Source: Diphasiastrum complanatum
Lineage: Eukaryota > Streptophyta > Lycopodiopsida > Lycopodiales > Lycopodiaceae
Length of the DNA: 64,000 nucleotides
Direction: 5' to 3'
Assembly (NCBI GenBank): GCA_029204225.1
Contig: CM055095.1
Coordinates: forward strand, 62,712,523 to 62,776,522
Shown: positions 1 to 13,199 of the stretch, one piece after another
Numbering within the stretch: position 1 is the stretch's first letter
Layout: every line of letters begins with the position of its first letter
The notes under the pieces: model-generated
Seen by the model: the letters and a program-made list of their open reading frames with translations, nothing else
Told to the model about the DNA's origin: nothing
The model's database searches: none
Made by a program: the position numbers and the translations under genes

Positions 1-2618
1 CTCTAATGGTGTTGTTCAACCACTTTGAGCGATAGCTTCTCCATGTTTTTCAATGGATTAGCAATAGCTAATTTATCATGCTAAGTATATTTGTTAAGCA
101 TTACACATCACTCAAATTGAAAAATTTATGACAAAATTCTTTTAAAAGTCATTTTTCTCAATTTTAGTGAATTCTATGAGTTTTAAGAATCATTTACCTT
201 TTTGGATCATTTGGATCCGAGTTACGGATTAGAAGTTATAGCCATTTGAAAATCCTTAATAATTTTAACTCTTGAAAAGCATATATAATATTCCATTATA
301 AAAAAAACAAAATCTAATTGTTCTTTATTTTTTGGAGTTTTTACAGCAGAAGGTAAATCTGTAATTCATTAGATTGTAAAAACATACCATTTACTGTGTA
401 CTATGGGTTATAGATTCAATATGAGCGCATAAATCCATTTTTTTTTTCAGATTCATAAAAACTATACTTAGTATTCATAATAACCGGAAAAAATGCGGTC
501 TACATGCTTAACCAAATGATTAAACCAAAAAATACAATAAAAAGATAAATGATTCACCTCAGATCCTTATGCTCTGACTTCAATTTCAAGGAGGGTCCTT
601 TAGATAAAGTCATGTCTTCCACATTTGAGTCACTCTGTATTTTTCTTTAGTAGCCCACATAATTGGTTGCCAGAATGCTAGTTCCATCTATATCTTTACT
701 GGGTCGTCTTCTTCATTTTACCAATTAGTTTTGAAACAAGAAGAAAAAGAGGGGGAGGAATCACTGAAGGAAGGAAGGATACAGACAGAGCGGCAGAGAG
801 AGATCAGACGAGAGAGAGAGAGAGAGAGAGAGAACTCTTGACAGAGATCGGAAAGGGAGTGATAGGGAGCGGCTGACTGCGAGGAAGAGGGAGTTGGAGC
901 ATTGAGTTAGAGACGAATGGAGAGCACAGGCAGGGAGAGACAATTTTGAAGAGGAGTTGGTTGACAGAACCGCAGATGGAGAGCGCAGATGGGGAGCGCA
1001 GATAGCTAGAGAGCAGGTGCGCATATGGATGAAGAGCGCAGGCGGGTGAAGAAGGAGAGATATCGCTGGAGGAAGGGGGGGAGTAACTGTGAGAGAGAAC
1101 AAGAAAGAGGCCTATTCTGCGCTGAGGGAGATATGGAGAAAAGCAATCAGCAAACATAATAGAAAGAGAGTAAGAAAGAGATGTCTTACTGTCTTACACA
1201 ATGATGTTAAGCAGAACCAGCAACATCTTGTGAAATCCAATGTGTACCATTGATCATATCCATTCTCTGAAAACAGCAGGATCAGCACAATTTCTTCCCA
1301 AGCAATGTTTGTATAAATCTGCTTCTCAAGAAAAATAAGGAGTGTTGTTCTCTCCTCTCACATCCCTCCAAGAAAACAATGATCTCTGCTCAGAATGTAG
1401 CAATGTCAAGGACAAACCTCTGCTCACAGAATGCACGACTCCTCTTTGGATGCAAAGATACTATGCTCTGATTACTGGACTTCAAGAATACTCTCTTCAC
1501 CAAAAACAAAAACTCTCCTCTTCTTATCTCTGCAGACTGAATCCCTCAATGCCTCTCTTCTACACTAGAACGAACACTGGAACGAATGAATTAATGAATG
1601 CCTCTCCTTTCAGAATCACTTGTGAGAGAGAACGAGAGAGGTTTCCAACCTCTTACTTCCAAACACCATCCTCTTGTTGTTTTCCACTGAATCCATTTCA
1701 TAGAATTAGACTTTACTCATTCTGATAAAAAGTTTCAGGTCCATGGTCATGTGTCGATTAAGGATATGTGGGCTCTGATTTATCGAAGAGTCCATGGTAG
1801 GACCTCTTCCAACGACTTTAGAAGTGTATTTTCTTCAAATTACCTTCAATAAGCTTATAGCACCTTTCACATCGTTTCTTTGTTTCATTTTGAAAACCAT
1901 CACATGAATATGCGTTTGGCCTCTCAACATAATTTTGAGATTGATCATCCTAGTATATTTCGGTCATTCCCATTGTTTTGACCTCGTCAATTCTTTTCTA
2001 CCAAGACACCTGAATGTCTTATAAGCATTTTCACCTGCAAAATTTTATTTTGACTCGTATATTTTGCAGTGTCCTCAATCGATAAGGATTCATCGACTTT
2101 TATCCAGAACCCCTTCAATTGTGAAGCAATGTTACTAAATCCTTGATTTGAGCTAGAACTCCAAATTTTCTTCGATAATCTTTGATGGATCGTGGTTAAT
2201 ATACTGTTTGAACGATTTAGAACTTGCCAACGTATTTTGTTTTGTGGAATCTTTTTGGACCTTATGATAAGGTCATGGTCTAATTATTCAAGGACATCCT
2301 TAATCTTCAAAGGGTATTTTCGCTGGTTTGTTGTCTTTGTCTTGAATTGAACTTTGCTTGTCGTTGACCCTTAGCCTTTGAGACCTTTCTTGAAACTTAA
2401 GTCAGTGCCTTAAAGGTACCTGGGGCATCCTTTATTAATCATGATATAAAGTACATTTCATCATTACAATATGGCAAAAAATTGCCATTTTAATATAACT
2501 ACTTAGCAATTGTCGATATTATCATCCATCAAAGTCACTTATGAGTGTTGCTAAAAATAGCTTATTGCTATTTAACAAACTTACTAAAAATAGTAACGTA
2601 GTAAAAATAGCTCTAATT
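1..2618. other. AT-rich stretch without recognised gene
   Basis: I see no recognisable protein, RNA gene or LTR here. Positions 720-1190 are purine-rich (GA-biased) with a short (GA)n run at about 810-833. Reading frames through that part are Ser/Leu-rich low-complexity translations and are not credible genes. The open frame near 1342-1725 has no family resemblance. The stretch ends at the TGTCT target site of copia element A. Confidence 0.5.
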
Positions 2619-2623
2619 TGTCT

Positions 2624-3364
2624 TGCTGAATTTCACACTTGTGGACTGTCCACTACATGTACTTGTGATCTCCTAAGGTGTGTAGATGCACCAAGATCAA
2701 GACTAGATTGAGAATTCAAGATCAATCTTGAATCCTATGGCAAAAACACACTACTCATGCATTCAATCACTTCCAACTCTCACTCACTACGTGTGGGAAA
2801 GTATTCAAAAAATAATCTAAGTAAAAACAGGCTGCTCTCCTCGGGGTAGAGGAGAGAAATGCATCATGGGCTCTCGAGTAGAGAGAGAAAGCTAAGAAAT
2901 CCAATAACTCACAAAATCCATGAAATCACCAAATCAATTAGCTTCAAAATGAGGAGTACAATGATACTAGTAGGTCCACGAGCTATCACTATGCTTAACT
3001 ATGATTAATCCATATTTTGTCACCTCTTGATCCTATTGGATCATTGATCCATGCACCTCTTAATTCTATTGGACTATATTCAAGCACACCTCAATTTCCT
3101 ATTGGACCGTCACAAGGTTCCACCTCTAAATCCTATTGGACCTCTTGGAATTCATCAAACAAAAACTTTACACTTGTCTACACTCTAATTGCAAGTGTTT
3201 AGCCTCTTACTCTATTTTGGCTCAATAGTGGCACTACAAGTGGAAATGCATAATTTGCCATCTATGCCAAATTTATTCCTATCAACATCCTACACCTAGA
3301 TGCTTGATGTAAAAAAAATAAGACCCCTATATCTAACATAGATAATCTTTTTCAATTCTTCACA
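2624..3364 (-). repeat. 3' LTR of copia A
   Basis: Direct copy of 8131-8868. In element orientation it starts TGTGAAGAATTG directly after the polypurine tract at 3365-3375 (TTTTTTAGGAG on the minus strand). The copy contains the doubled CTCTAC-CGAG-type motif at about 2834-2890 (see findings). Its inner-type end reads TGCTGAATTT where the other copy has TGTTGAATTT. Confidence 0.9.
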
Positions 3365-3375
3365 CTCCTAAAAAA

Positions 3376-6300
3376 TTATCTATGAAGATTTGAGCATTGA
3401 TCTTGATATAACTCCAAGATTAGATCTATGCTTGATGAGAAGCACGTTTGCTCAAAGGCTTGGTGAGTAGATCGGCAATACAAGAGGACGAGTTGACATG
3501 CTCCAAATAGATTTCTCCTCCAATAAGCTTTTCTTTCACAAAATGGTGTGCCACTTCTATTGCTTGCTTCTTGCATGAAATATGGGATTATTGGCAAGAG
3601 CTTGGGCCGAGATGTTATCACACTTGATCATTGGTAGATCATCCTCCTTGATGCACTTTAGTTCCATTAATAACCTCTTGATCCAAAGCACTTCTTTGGT
3701 AGTTGTAGTGAGTGCTTTGTACTCGGCCCTCACATGAAGAGAGAGATATAGTATCTTGCTTTTTGGAAAGCCAAGATATTAGATTGCCTCCAAGAAAGAT
3801 AGTGTATGCACTAATAGACTTTCGATCCATCTTGTCACTTGCAAAGTCCGAATTCGAGTAGCCAATAATGGATAGATCTTCACTTTTATAGAGTAGACCA
3901 TAATCACAAGAGAAGATACATATCTTAGAATCCTCTTGGCTATCTTCCAATGATGGATCTTAGGATCTTGCATAAATTGACTCAATTTGTGCACACAAAA
4001 ACTAAGATCGGGCCTAGTAATGGTAAGCCAAATCAAGGAGCCTACAAGACTCCTAAAAAGTGTGATGTCCTCAAAGGATCTTTCATCACCTTTATTAGGA
4101 TCTTTTACAATTTGCTTCATTGGAGTTTCTATGCTCTTAGAATTTTCCCATATGGAATTTTTTCAACATAGAGTGAGCATATCTAGATTGGCATATAAAG
4201 ACATGATTTTCATAAAAATCAATTTCTAGGCCTAGGATGTAATGTATCTCTCCTAGATCTTGCATTTTAAACTCACATCCAAGTGCTAGCTTGGTTTCAT
4301 CAACTAGCTTGATACAACTTCCACAAAGAATAATGTCATCAACATAAATTAGAAGAATGACAATATTGCTATCAACAAACTTTAGATACATGGAAGGATC
4401 ATAGTCACTAAGAGTAAATCCTAGTGAGATAAGAAAAGAGTTAAGTCTTGAATACCATGATCTTGGTGCTTGCTTGAGTCCATAAAGACTTTTGAAGAGC
4501 AAGCACACTTTGGAATCATCCTTGATGAATCCTTGAGGTTGTTCCATATAGATCTCCTCCTCAAGATAACCATTTAGAAAAGCATTGGATACATCTAATT
4601 GGAACACCTTCCACTTGAAAAAACAAGCAAGAGAAATAAGAATTCTTATTGTCACCATCTTTGCAACGGGTGCAAAGGTCTCCTCATAATCAAGACCATG
4701 GATTTGAGCAAATCCTTTGGCACATAATCTTGCTTTATGCTTGTTGATGGTGCCATCATGATTGAACTTGATCCGAAATACCCACTTGCAACCAATCACA
4801 TGCTTGTTGGAAGGAGGATCCACAAGCTCCCAAGTATTGTTGGTGATCAATGCATCATACTCTTGCTTCATGGCATCATACCACGTCCTTGGTATTGAGT
4901 GCCTCTTGTACATTTCTTTGGCTCTTCATGAGAGACATTTTAAAAACATAATTAGTGGAATCAAGATCCACTTGTTTTGCCCTTTGTCAACATATGAGAG
5001 CCTCTTAGGCTCGGATCTATCTCTCAGGATCTTCTGGTGAAAAAATCCGAGGAGAGTCTTCTTCAAATCTTGACCCCACCACATCATGATTGTCTTCAAA
5101 ATCAATAATTGATGATGCATCCATAGATTTCTTGATCTCAGCCTCTTCAAATGATGAGTGTTGATCTTCATGAAAGACAACATCTCTACTTTCAATAACT
5201 TGAGAAGTAGAGAGTATAAAGACTCTATAGGCCTTCTTGGTGGATGAGTATCCCAACCATGATCCCTTTGCATGCACTAGGATCTTCCTTCTTCCTTGTT
5301 TCCAAGGGAATATGGACAAAGCATAAGCATCCAAAAACTCTAAGGTGATCAACCTTAGGCTTCTTCAAAAATAAGATTTCATATGGTGACCTCCTCCAAG
5401 AGCTATATGTGGGAGCCTATTGTAAAGATAATTTGCACAATTAATGGCTTCTCCCCAAAAAATCTTTGGGCAAAGATGCCTCAATTCTCATAGATTTTGC
5501 ACATTCACATAGAGATCTATTCTTTCTCTCGGCCACTCCATTTTGAGATGGAGAGTAGGCACAAGAAAACTCTCTTTTAATGCCTTCAAGCTCACAAAAA
5601 TCTTGAAATTTATTGGAGATATATTCACCACCTCCATCACTTCTAAGAGCTTTAATCTTGAATGAGAATTGCTTCTCTACATAAGCTTTGAAAATAAGGA
5701 AATGATCAAACACCATAGATTTTGAAGCAAGAAGATATATCCAATTGAATCTTGTGTAATCATCAATGAAAGTAACAAAACAAGTGGCTCCTCCCTTGCT
5801 TGTAGTTGATGAGAAATACTCATCCGAGTGGATTAACTCCAAGGATGCTTTCTTTTGATAGAAGATCTGTAAATGGCTTTTTGTGAGATTTAGCAATAGC
5901 ACAAGCCTCACAAGGCTTGATCTTCTTGGAGAATGACTTTGGCAAGCCAATAGCTTTGGATTCTTTGATCATAGAGAGCATGGATTTGTAGTTGGGATGT
6001 CCCAACCTCCTATGCCATAATTCCTCCATAGAGAGCTTGTTCACAAGAGCAACATTACAAGCATTCACATACTCATTTGGATCTAGTTTATAGATGCCAC
6101 CAAATCTAGATCCTAATGCAAGTATCTCATCATTCTTCTTGATAGTGCAAGTATCAACATTGAATTTTACATCAAGGCCATTATCATGAAATTGGCCAAC
6201 ACTAATGAGATTCTTGGTAAGCTTAGGTACATAAAGAACTCTAGAGAGAGAAAGAACTTTAGAGGATGCAAGCTTCAAGGGAATGTTTCCCTATGCCTTC

Positions 6301-7373
6301 AATAGGACATTCAAAATCATTTGTAGTGTATATTGATTTCTTGACTCCATCATAAGGTGCAATAGAAGAGAAAGAGTCCTTGGAGCTACACATATGTGAA
6401 GAGGCTCCACTATCAATATACCATAGGCCGTCCTTCTTGAAAGGAGTAGATGAGGAAACTAGAGACCATAAGAGATCCCTCTCCATCACTTGCAATAGTG
6501 TCTTCCTTCTCATTGGTAATATTGGCTTGCTTGAGTTGATTCTTCTTTTTGAAGCAATTGGTGGCATAATGACCTTTCTTGCTACAATAAAAGCACTTGA
6601 TCTTCTTCTTCTTGAGCTTGGATGATGAAGCATTAGAGGAATCATCTTCCTCCTCATCTTTGTCTTTGGATTTGACTTTGTCCTTGCTTGAGGATTGTTG
6701 ATGTTGGTTCTTGCTCCTCCCTTTGTGCTTATCCTTGGCAAAGAGAGCTTTGCCATCATTATGAGTGAGAGAAAGCTTGTCCATCCTCAAGAGCTTGTAC
6801 TCTTGTCTCGATTCTTCTGAAATTAGCACACTTTGGAGAGCCCTCCAAACTTGGTAGCTCCTCCTTAATGGCATAGGATTGGACAAGGTTATCAAATTCA
6901 CTTCTCAAGCCATTGAGAATGACTTGAACTAGCTCATTTTGATTGATGGAATCACCAATGCAAGCAAGCTCTCTATGAATATCTTTTACTCTCAAAACAA
7001 AACTAGATGCACTCTCATCACTCTTTTGGCTACTTTGAAAGATTTGATTCCTAAGAGTGAGAAGCCTAGAGGTATGCTTAGCCTCATAGATAGTCTTGAG
7101 ACAATCCCAAGCTTCTTTGGCTGTTGTACAAGTACCTATCTCCCTCAATATCTCATTAGAGACATTCATCTTAATGTAGTGGAGAGCCATCCTAGCTCTC
7201 TTTTTGTATTTTTGAACCTCTGGAAGAACTTGTGGTTCTTCTTCAAGGCCAAGAACTATGTCCATCATGTCTTGAAGGATCAAGATGGACTCCATCCTCA
7301 TTTTCCAAATTGAATAATTTGAAGTGGTCAATCTTTCAGATGGTTCCAACAAGGATGAACCCATTGAAGACAT
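3376..7373 (-). pseudogene. Copia A gag-pol, multiply frameshifted
   Basis: The polyprotein start is the ATG at 7371-7373 (MSSMGSSLLEPSERL), which matches gag starts of elements B and E. Gag runs to about 6413 and ends with a CCHC knuckle (CFYCSKKGHYATNC). The protease motif DSGASSH follows at about 6410. The pre-integrase zinc finger (LWHRRLGHPN ... CEACAIAKSH) lies in 5820-6278 and the integrase core (HSDEY, FIDDYTRF, LRSDGGGEY, NGVAERKNR) in 5441-5950. RT is in 4137-4913 with IYVDDIIL, and RNase H pieces lie in 3376-4120 (SFCVHKLSQFM, SDFASDKMDRKS). Gag, knuckle, protease, integrase, RT and RNase H fall in different frames, so at least six frame changes are present and no full polyprotein can be made. 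The domain order PR-INT-RT-RH is copia-type. Confidence 0.93.
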
Positions 7374-8117
7374 TTGAAGTGAAGAAAACTCAAATGATGA
7401 ACAATGAATGTTGTTACACACTTTCAATAAGATCCAATAATTGAGTACTATCTCCTCCTATGAAAGATCTTGCAACAATTTGTGAATTGATTCTCACTAG
7501 CTACTCAAATCTCTCTAAAACAAGATCTATTTCACATCAAATGATGGAGTATAGGCAAAGTTAGGATCTAACACTCTTAGCACGTGTGAAATACACTAAG
7601 AAATCAAATTTGACTCAAATACAATGATATTGCATGAAACAAAATGGCTAAGATCTCAAAACAGTGCCTAGATCACATATAAATGAGATTGGCAAGCATA
7701 CAACTGTGATTTTGGATCAACCAAGCAATCTCTTGACCAAACCAAATGTGTCCACCCAGGTCTAGGTGCCCTACCTAACCCTCTTCAAAAGCTTATAACT
7801 TTTGATTAGCTCAACCAAATGGAATGAAACTGACTGCAACAGAAACTAGACAAAAATAGCTTCAAAACAAGCTATCAAGCAAGATAAATGGATCAAACAT
7901 GAGAGAGAACTTCCAAACTGAAATTGGATGTTTCTCACACGTGTCTAAGCACCTGATTCCTTACAGTACCAGGTCAGACCCAATCAATGTCCTTTTGATC
8001 TCTTTTGATCCAAGATTGAACAAGATAGCTAGGAAAATGGGCCTTGACAACTTCTAGCTCAAGATTGATGAAAATTTTTTCACTTAGATGGATCAAAATG
8101 CATGGTAACCTTAGGTA
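7374..8117 (-). other. Untranslated leader of copia A
   Basis: The stretch between the primer binding site and the gag ATG has no coding signal. Its length of about 740 nt is similar to the leaders of B (about 730 nt) and E (about 600 nt). Confidence 0.75.
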
Positions 8118-8130
8118 GGCTCTGATACCA
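8118..8130 (-). other. Primer binding site of copia A (Met-tRNA type)
   Basis: The minus strand reads TGGTATCAGAGCC immediately inside the 5' LTR. This is the classic copia primer site, complementary to the 3' end of initiator methionine tRNA. Confidence 0.93.
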
Positions 8131-8868
8131 TGTTGAATTTCACACGTTTGGACTGTCCACTACATGTACTTGTGATCTCCTAAGGTGTGTAGATGCGCCA
8201 AGATCAAGACTAGATTGAGATTCAAGATCAATCTTGAATCCTATGGCAAAAACACACTACTACATGCATTCAATCACTTCCAACTCTCACTCACACATGT
8301 GGGAAGTATTCAAAAAATAATCTAAGTAAAAACAAGCTGCTCTCCTCGGGTAGAGAGATAAAATGCATCATGAGCTCTCGAGTAGAGAGAGAAAGCTAGA
8401 AATCCAATAACTCACAAAAATCCATGTAATCACCAAATCAATTAGCTTCAAAATGAGGAGTACAATGATACTAGTAGGTCCACGAGCTATCACTATGCTT
8501 AACTATGATTGGACCATATTTTGTCACCTCTTGATCCTATTGGATCATTGATCCATGCACCTCTTAATTCTATTGGACTATATTCAAGCACACCTCAATT
8601 TCCTATTGGACCTCACAAGGTTCCACCTCTAAATCCTATTGGACCTCTTGGAATTCATCAAACAAAAACTTTACACTTGTCTACACTCTAATTGGCAAGT
8701 GTTTAGCCTCTTACTCTATTTTGGCTCAATAGTGGCATTACAAGTGGAAATGCATAATTTGCCATCTATGCCAAATTTATTCCTATCAACATCCTACACC
8801 TAGATGCTTGATGTAAAAAACGTAAGACCCTTATATCTAACATGGATAATCTTTTTCAATTCTTCACA
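8131..8868 (-). repeat. 5' LTR of copia A
   Basis: Direct repeat partner of 2624-3364, ending at its inner side with GTGTGAAATTCAACA before the primer site. The same LTR end recurs at 28070-28085, so another member of this family is present in the window. Confidence 0.92.
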
Positions 8869-8873
8869 TGTCT

Positions 8874-9526
<653 letters not shown>

Positions 9527-9527
9527 C

Positions 9528-10743
9528 ATGGCATCAAGGAGACCCAGATCCACAATAGATTCTGTCATTCTTTACAATGAGAAAGATGAAGCCGAAAATT
9601 GGTTACCAAAAAAATACGACAAAAACACATGGGTATTAATGCATCCATCATCAAGAGAAAACAATCCAAGTTATCTTTTAGGGCCTATTGGAAATCTAGG
9701 ATTCCTTGAATTTAGAGCATCACCAGGTGGACAATCCATTTCAGAAGTGTTAATTCAATATATTTATATGCATTCTGAGTTGAGTATTCAATCCGTCAAT
9801 CCAAATGATTATAAAAAATGCAATTGTAGTATCATGGCGGTCTTATTTTTATGCAACTAAATTCAACTCTATTATTTCATGCAAATTTACTTTTATTTAG
9901 CAGACTGAATTTGGATATCAATTTGGTAATTCATATCTATTCTATCATGGAGATTTATATCCATCAAATATAAAGGAATGGGAGCCCGCACAATCACTTG
10001 CAGGTATATTGGATGTCATACATTCAGATATAGAAAAAGATAGTGGAATCTATTTTTATTAATCACTTTACATTCCAGATACGCATGGAAGATTTGGGAA
10101 TCTTGAGGCCCTTCCACTTCCAAGCTTGGATAGTGAAGAATGGATTATTCCTGACAACATTGGTTCAGAATCATTTCGATGCAAGCTCTTTATTGATGTA
10201 AAAAAAGAAAACAAGTACTAGGTCCAAAAATGTCCGATTAAGTTGGTTTATTTCTTTGAATGTATTTGTTGATTTTTTTTCGATTGCAAATGTGCATAGA
10301 ACACCGACATTATTTGTTTGTAAGGATTTGTCAGATGATACATTGTCAGAACTTATGGACAAAGGTTGGTACCATAAATTAAACAGAGAAATGTCATAGA
10401 AAGCAAATTGACATTACATACAATGACGAATTCATTACCACTATTGAAGTTGAAGAAGAATGGAGCCTTCACTATATCCGAACAGAGCTTGTCTTATTAC
10501 AATACGAGCTTCCTGAATACTTTAGATTCATTGTTCATGGGAAACTGGTAAGTTTTTTAATATTTAATTTTATTTAATGCAATAATGTATAAGCAATACA
10601 AAGTTATGTTTTATACAGTATTCAATAAAACATTTTTTCTTTTGCAGATACAAAAAAGACAAGAACAATTTACAAAATGCAAAGATCTAGGTACGATTGA
10701 TAGAAGAGTCATGATATGCAAAACCAAGCACACAAGATTGTAA
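9528..10743 (+). CDS. Unrecognised spliced gene or recent pseudogene
   Basis: I do not recognise the family. Gene structure is visible. Exon 1, 9528-9839, starts MASRRPRSTIDSVILYNEKD. A 64-bp intron (GT...CAG) leads to exon 2 at 9904-10003. A 75-bp intron (10004-10078) leads to exon 3 at 10079-10197. Both junctions keep frame (SIMA-TEFGYQFG and QSLA-DTHGRFGN). Near the end a 100-bp intron with GTAAGT donor and TTTTGCAG acceptor (10548-10647) joins FRFIVHGKL to IQKRQEQFTKCKDLG in frame, with stop at 10741-10743. Between 10198 and 10390 there is coding-like sequence (TPTLFVCKDLSDDTLSEL) but I cannot make a consistent splice there; the space between two pieces is too short for a normal intron. 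It may therefore be a damaged copy. No transmembrane or signal segment is visible. Confidence 0.5.
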
Positions 10744-10823
10744 AAATAAATGTACTATGTTAAAGCTTTTTATATCAATAAAAATGAGCCCCGAACACTA
10801 GGCTTTTTTTTACAAACTATGCT

Positions 10824-12250
10824 TTATTCTAAAGATTTGACTGTTTTTTCTTGTGGCCGTGCTGACTTCCTCTCTTTCTTTGGTCTGTGCTCCATCGGCT
10901 TGATCTCTTCTTTAACAATAGATATCTCATTATAAAATGCAACACCTTTGAAATCCATAATAGTGACATCAGGAGAAAGAGCTCCTAATTTTGACCTTGC
11001 TTCTAAATCAGCCTTATCATTTCTAGGATCACATATTACTACCTTTGTAAGATTGAGTTTGATTAAATCTTGTCTGAATTTATACACATCATTACATGTG
11101 TACACATACATGTGTACACACCAATCGAGGACTGCAAACACACACAAAATTGAGTTGAGAAATACAGCGGCATTCATAATGAAAAATACATAAAGTAAAA
11201 AACAAGGAGGATCATGATGCTCACTTGCTCGATATCGATCGTGTCTTGTTGAAAATTAAACCACTCAAAAAATATCTTTGCATTATAGGTAAATCACCCG
11301 CAACTAAATGCACCTTGTTGTTGGGGAGTCTGTAAATCAAAAACAAACATAAGGTCTATCCAAATAAAATTCTGAATACATTTTCATATAAGATCTATCT
11401 AAATAAAATTCTGAATACAATCATCACTAATGCTGATACCTTGATTGATATTATTCTTGGTTTAGCCACCGATGTGGCTGAAGTTGGCAATGCTTCAAGA
11501 ATCATAAGAAGTATTTTATCAAAACTTCTGTGACTATTTTCACAAGAATTCATTTTTATGCATACAGGTTTCACCACCCCATCCACAATAGTGGCCATGG
11601 AAATTATATTTAAACTCCAATACAGCCTACAAAACAAATTTCATTTTTATTAATCAGTTTTTTTGACATCTTACCAAACTAAAGCTAGCAATACAGCAAA
11701 TAAGGATCAATATTGTACTTACTTGGATGCATAAGAAACCACAAATAGTTTTGCAGTTGGTGGACTGCATTGTATAAAAATCCTCTTCAAAAGTTCCAAT
11801 GCTTGATCGTTGTGCATTAGATTTTCTTCCACGGAAAGGCCAGTGACAATGAAAACTTCTTTCTTGAATCTTGACTAATGGCGTATTGCAGTAACACCAG
11901 CCCACCATCAATTATAACATCGGTTACATATTCTCTTTTCTTCTTAAAAACATTACAATCAAAATCATGAAATCGTAATATATAATCAATCTCTGGAATA
12001 GTTAGAGAAAAGTAATTATTGAGTCCATCAATTTTCTTACTATATAATTTTCTCGTATTCATTTTAGTAATCGGATTCAAAAAATTCTGGAGTAGGATCA
12101 TAAGGAGTACGTACTCAAATATTCAATTTATTTACAGTATTCTCAAGCATTTGTGATACATCATGATCAGAAACTAGTGAAAATACAGTATCGACAACTT
12201 TTTTTAAAACCTCTTCTAAATGCGTTCCTCTGCATCGGTACTTGGCCCGC
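10824..12250 (-). CDS. Unrecognised spliced gene, partly damaged
   Basis: Minus-strand coding-like blocks are separated by intron-like gaps. In coding order: a block near 12101-12250 (HLEEVLKKVVDTVFSLVSDH); one at about 11723-11990 (IDYILRFHDFDCNVF, then IVTGLSVEENLMHNDQALEL) with one frame change; an exon at 11440-11626 (LYWSLNIISMATIVDGVVKP); an exon at about 11225-11329 (LPNNKVHLVAGDLPIMQRYF); and a last exon 10824-11073 (LIKLNLTKVVICDPRNDKAD) with a Lys-rich tail ending KTVKSLE. The GTAAGT donor at 11722 and GTAG acceptor at 11627 join in frame. The last two exons also join in frame, but the third and fourth do not. I recognise no domain. It could be a host gene in decay or an alternatively spliced one. 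Confidence 0.45.
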
Positions 12251-12337
12251 AATCAGATTAAGAGTTTCATTATTATTTGTATTATTTTTTTTTGCTCTTT
12301 TACTACGTAGTCCCTTCCTTGTGAATTCCTAGGGGCC

Positions 12338-12830
12338 TTAGGATCGCTTTGGTTTTGCTTGCTTGCGAGTCGTTCGTGTGGGGAGGTTTGTTCTATCCAA
12401 TGGACGTGGACGAGTCGTAGAGGCCTCACCCTTGTGAAGACCAAAATATCTATCTCTTAATCTAGATAGAAGTTGAAATTTTTTAAGCATAATGGTGACA
12501 CGCTTTGCGTGGATGGCAAGCAGGATGGAATCCTCAAAAAATTGAGCTTGAAAATCTTCATAAGCTTCTTGAAGAACCATAATAGCTGAAACTGTAAAAT
12601 GACTGTACATGCTTAGATTCTCTCTGATGATTTCACGTACCAAATGATAGAATGGATCCTTTGAAATCATAAGCTTCGTTGACCTTTGATACTTTTTTAT
12701 CTCTCTCATCCAATGGCTTCTTCTCATCAATGTTCTCCTGCCAATACCCGAGCGGCCTGAGGCTCGAAACTTCACCTTGAACTAGCTTGGGATGCTGATC
12801 AGTCCTAGACATTTGTTTTGATCTAGCCAT
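12338..12830 (-). pseudogene. Divergent histone H3-like gene (possibly CENH3-like), one frameshift
   Basis: The start ATG at 12828-12830 gives MARSKQMSRTD, the H3 tail signature (canonical MARTKQTAR). After about 18 codons the frame shifts by one near 12776-12784. The other frame then runs to a stop at 12338-12340 and contains a full H3 histone fold: REIKKYQRSTKLMISKDPF (alpha N/1), LVREI, IMVLQEA (alpha 2), FFEDS and AIHAKRVTIM (alpha 2/3, identical to canonical H3 over the last ten), then QLLSRLRD. Loop 1 between LVREI and the alpha-2 start is one residue longer than in canonical H3, as in centromeric H3 proteins. The core is far more diverged than any replication H3. It lacks introns and has a basic, Arg/Lys/Thr-rich C-terminal extension of about 35 residues, which is unusual. 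The histone fold is a confident call, the CENH3 label is inference, and the frameshift suggests a pseudogene unless a short intron or recoding bridges it. Confidence 0.78.
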
Positions 12831-12875
12831 AACAAGGATCTGACAATAGCTCAAAAAGATGGTGATGAAGCTCAA

Positions 12876-13190
12876 AAATTAAAACTGTACGAAATGGATA
12901 CTGGACTCATGCGCAAATAGTAAATAGGTACCTTATGGACATCTAGAGGTGCGCACTAATCAGATATGAGAAAACTAAAAAAGAAAGTGTCCAGATTGGG
13001 TTTCAATGAAATTTATATAAAGTATAGGTTATCCCACACGTGTGAAGTCAAACTTGAAATACATGTGTTAAATTTTTATTGGTAAAAATAAATGCATGGA
13101 CAAGTGGCATCATATTATTCCTTGACCTCTGACACGTCAGTGAAGAAATCACCATAGAATTTTGACAGTTGAGGAGTAGCGTAGGGACAA
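12876..13190. other. Spacer with one CACACGTGTG palindrome
   Basis: I see no gene. The CACACGTGTG palindrome at 13035-13044 lies about 200 bp upstream of the histone-like start codon. Palindromes of this kind otherwise occur mainly in LTRs of this window. Confidence 0.4.
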
Positions 13191-13199
13191 TTTGTTGAA

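Larger units (their letters stand above)
2619..8873 (-). mobile_element. Complete Ty1/copia LTR retrotransposon A
   Basis: This is a structurally complete copia element read from right to left. Two direct LTRs of about 740 bp (8131-8868 as the 5' LTR, 2624-3364 as the 3' LTR) flank a leader, a gag-pol region and a polypurine tract. Both sides carry the 5-bp target duplication TGTCT (2619-2623 and 8869-8873). In element orientation the LTR begins TGTGAAG and ends TTCAACA. The LTRs differ at scattered positions, for example near the G-box-like site and by small indels, so the insertion is older than element E. The coding part is frameshifted many times, so A can only be mobilised in trans. Confidence 0.92.

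Noticed and set aside
761-1157. Open frames on the minus strand rich in Ser and Leu
   Set aside because: They come from the GA-rich tract; low complexity, overlapping in two frames, no domain.
1342-1725. 127-codon open frame on the plus strand
   Set aside because: No recognisable domain, no exon partners, composition like the surrounding AT-rich DNA.
11217-11329. Possible Ulp1-type cysteine protease ending (Q..GAFSCG) in the minus-strand gene
   Set aside because: The frame has a stop just after the Cys-Gly pair, the residue order expected for the catalytic His and Asp upstream is not seen, and a different frame agrees better with the next exon.
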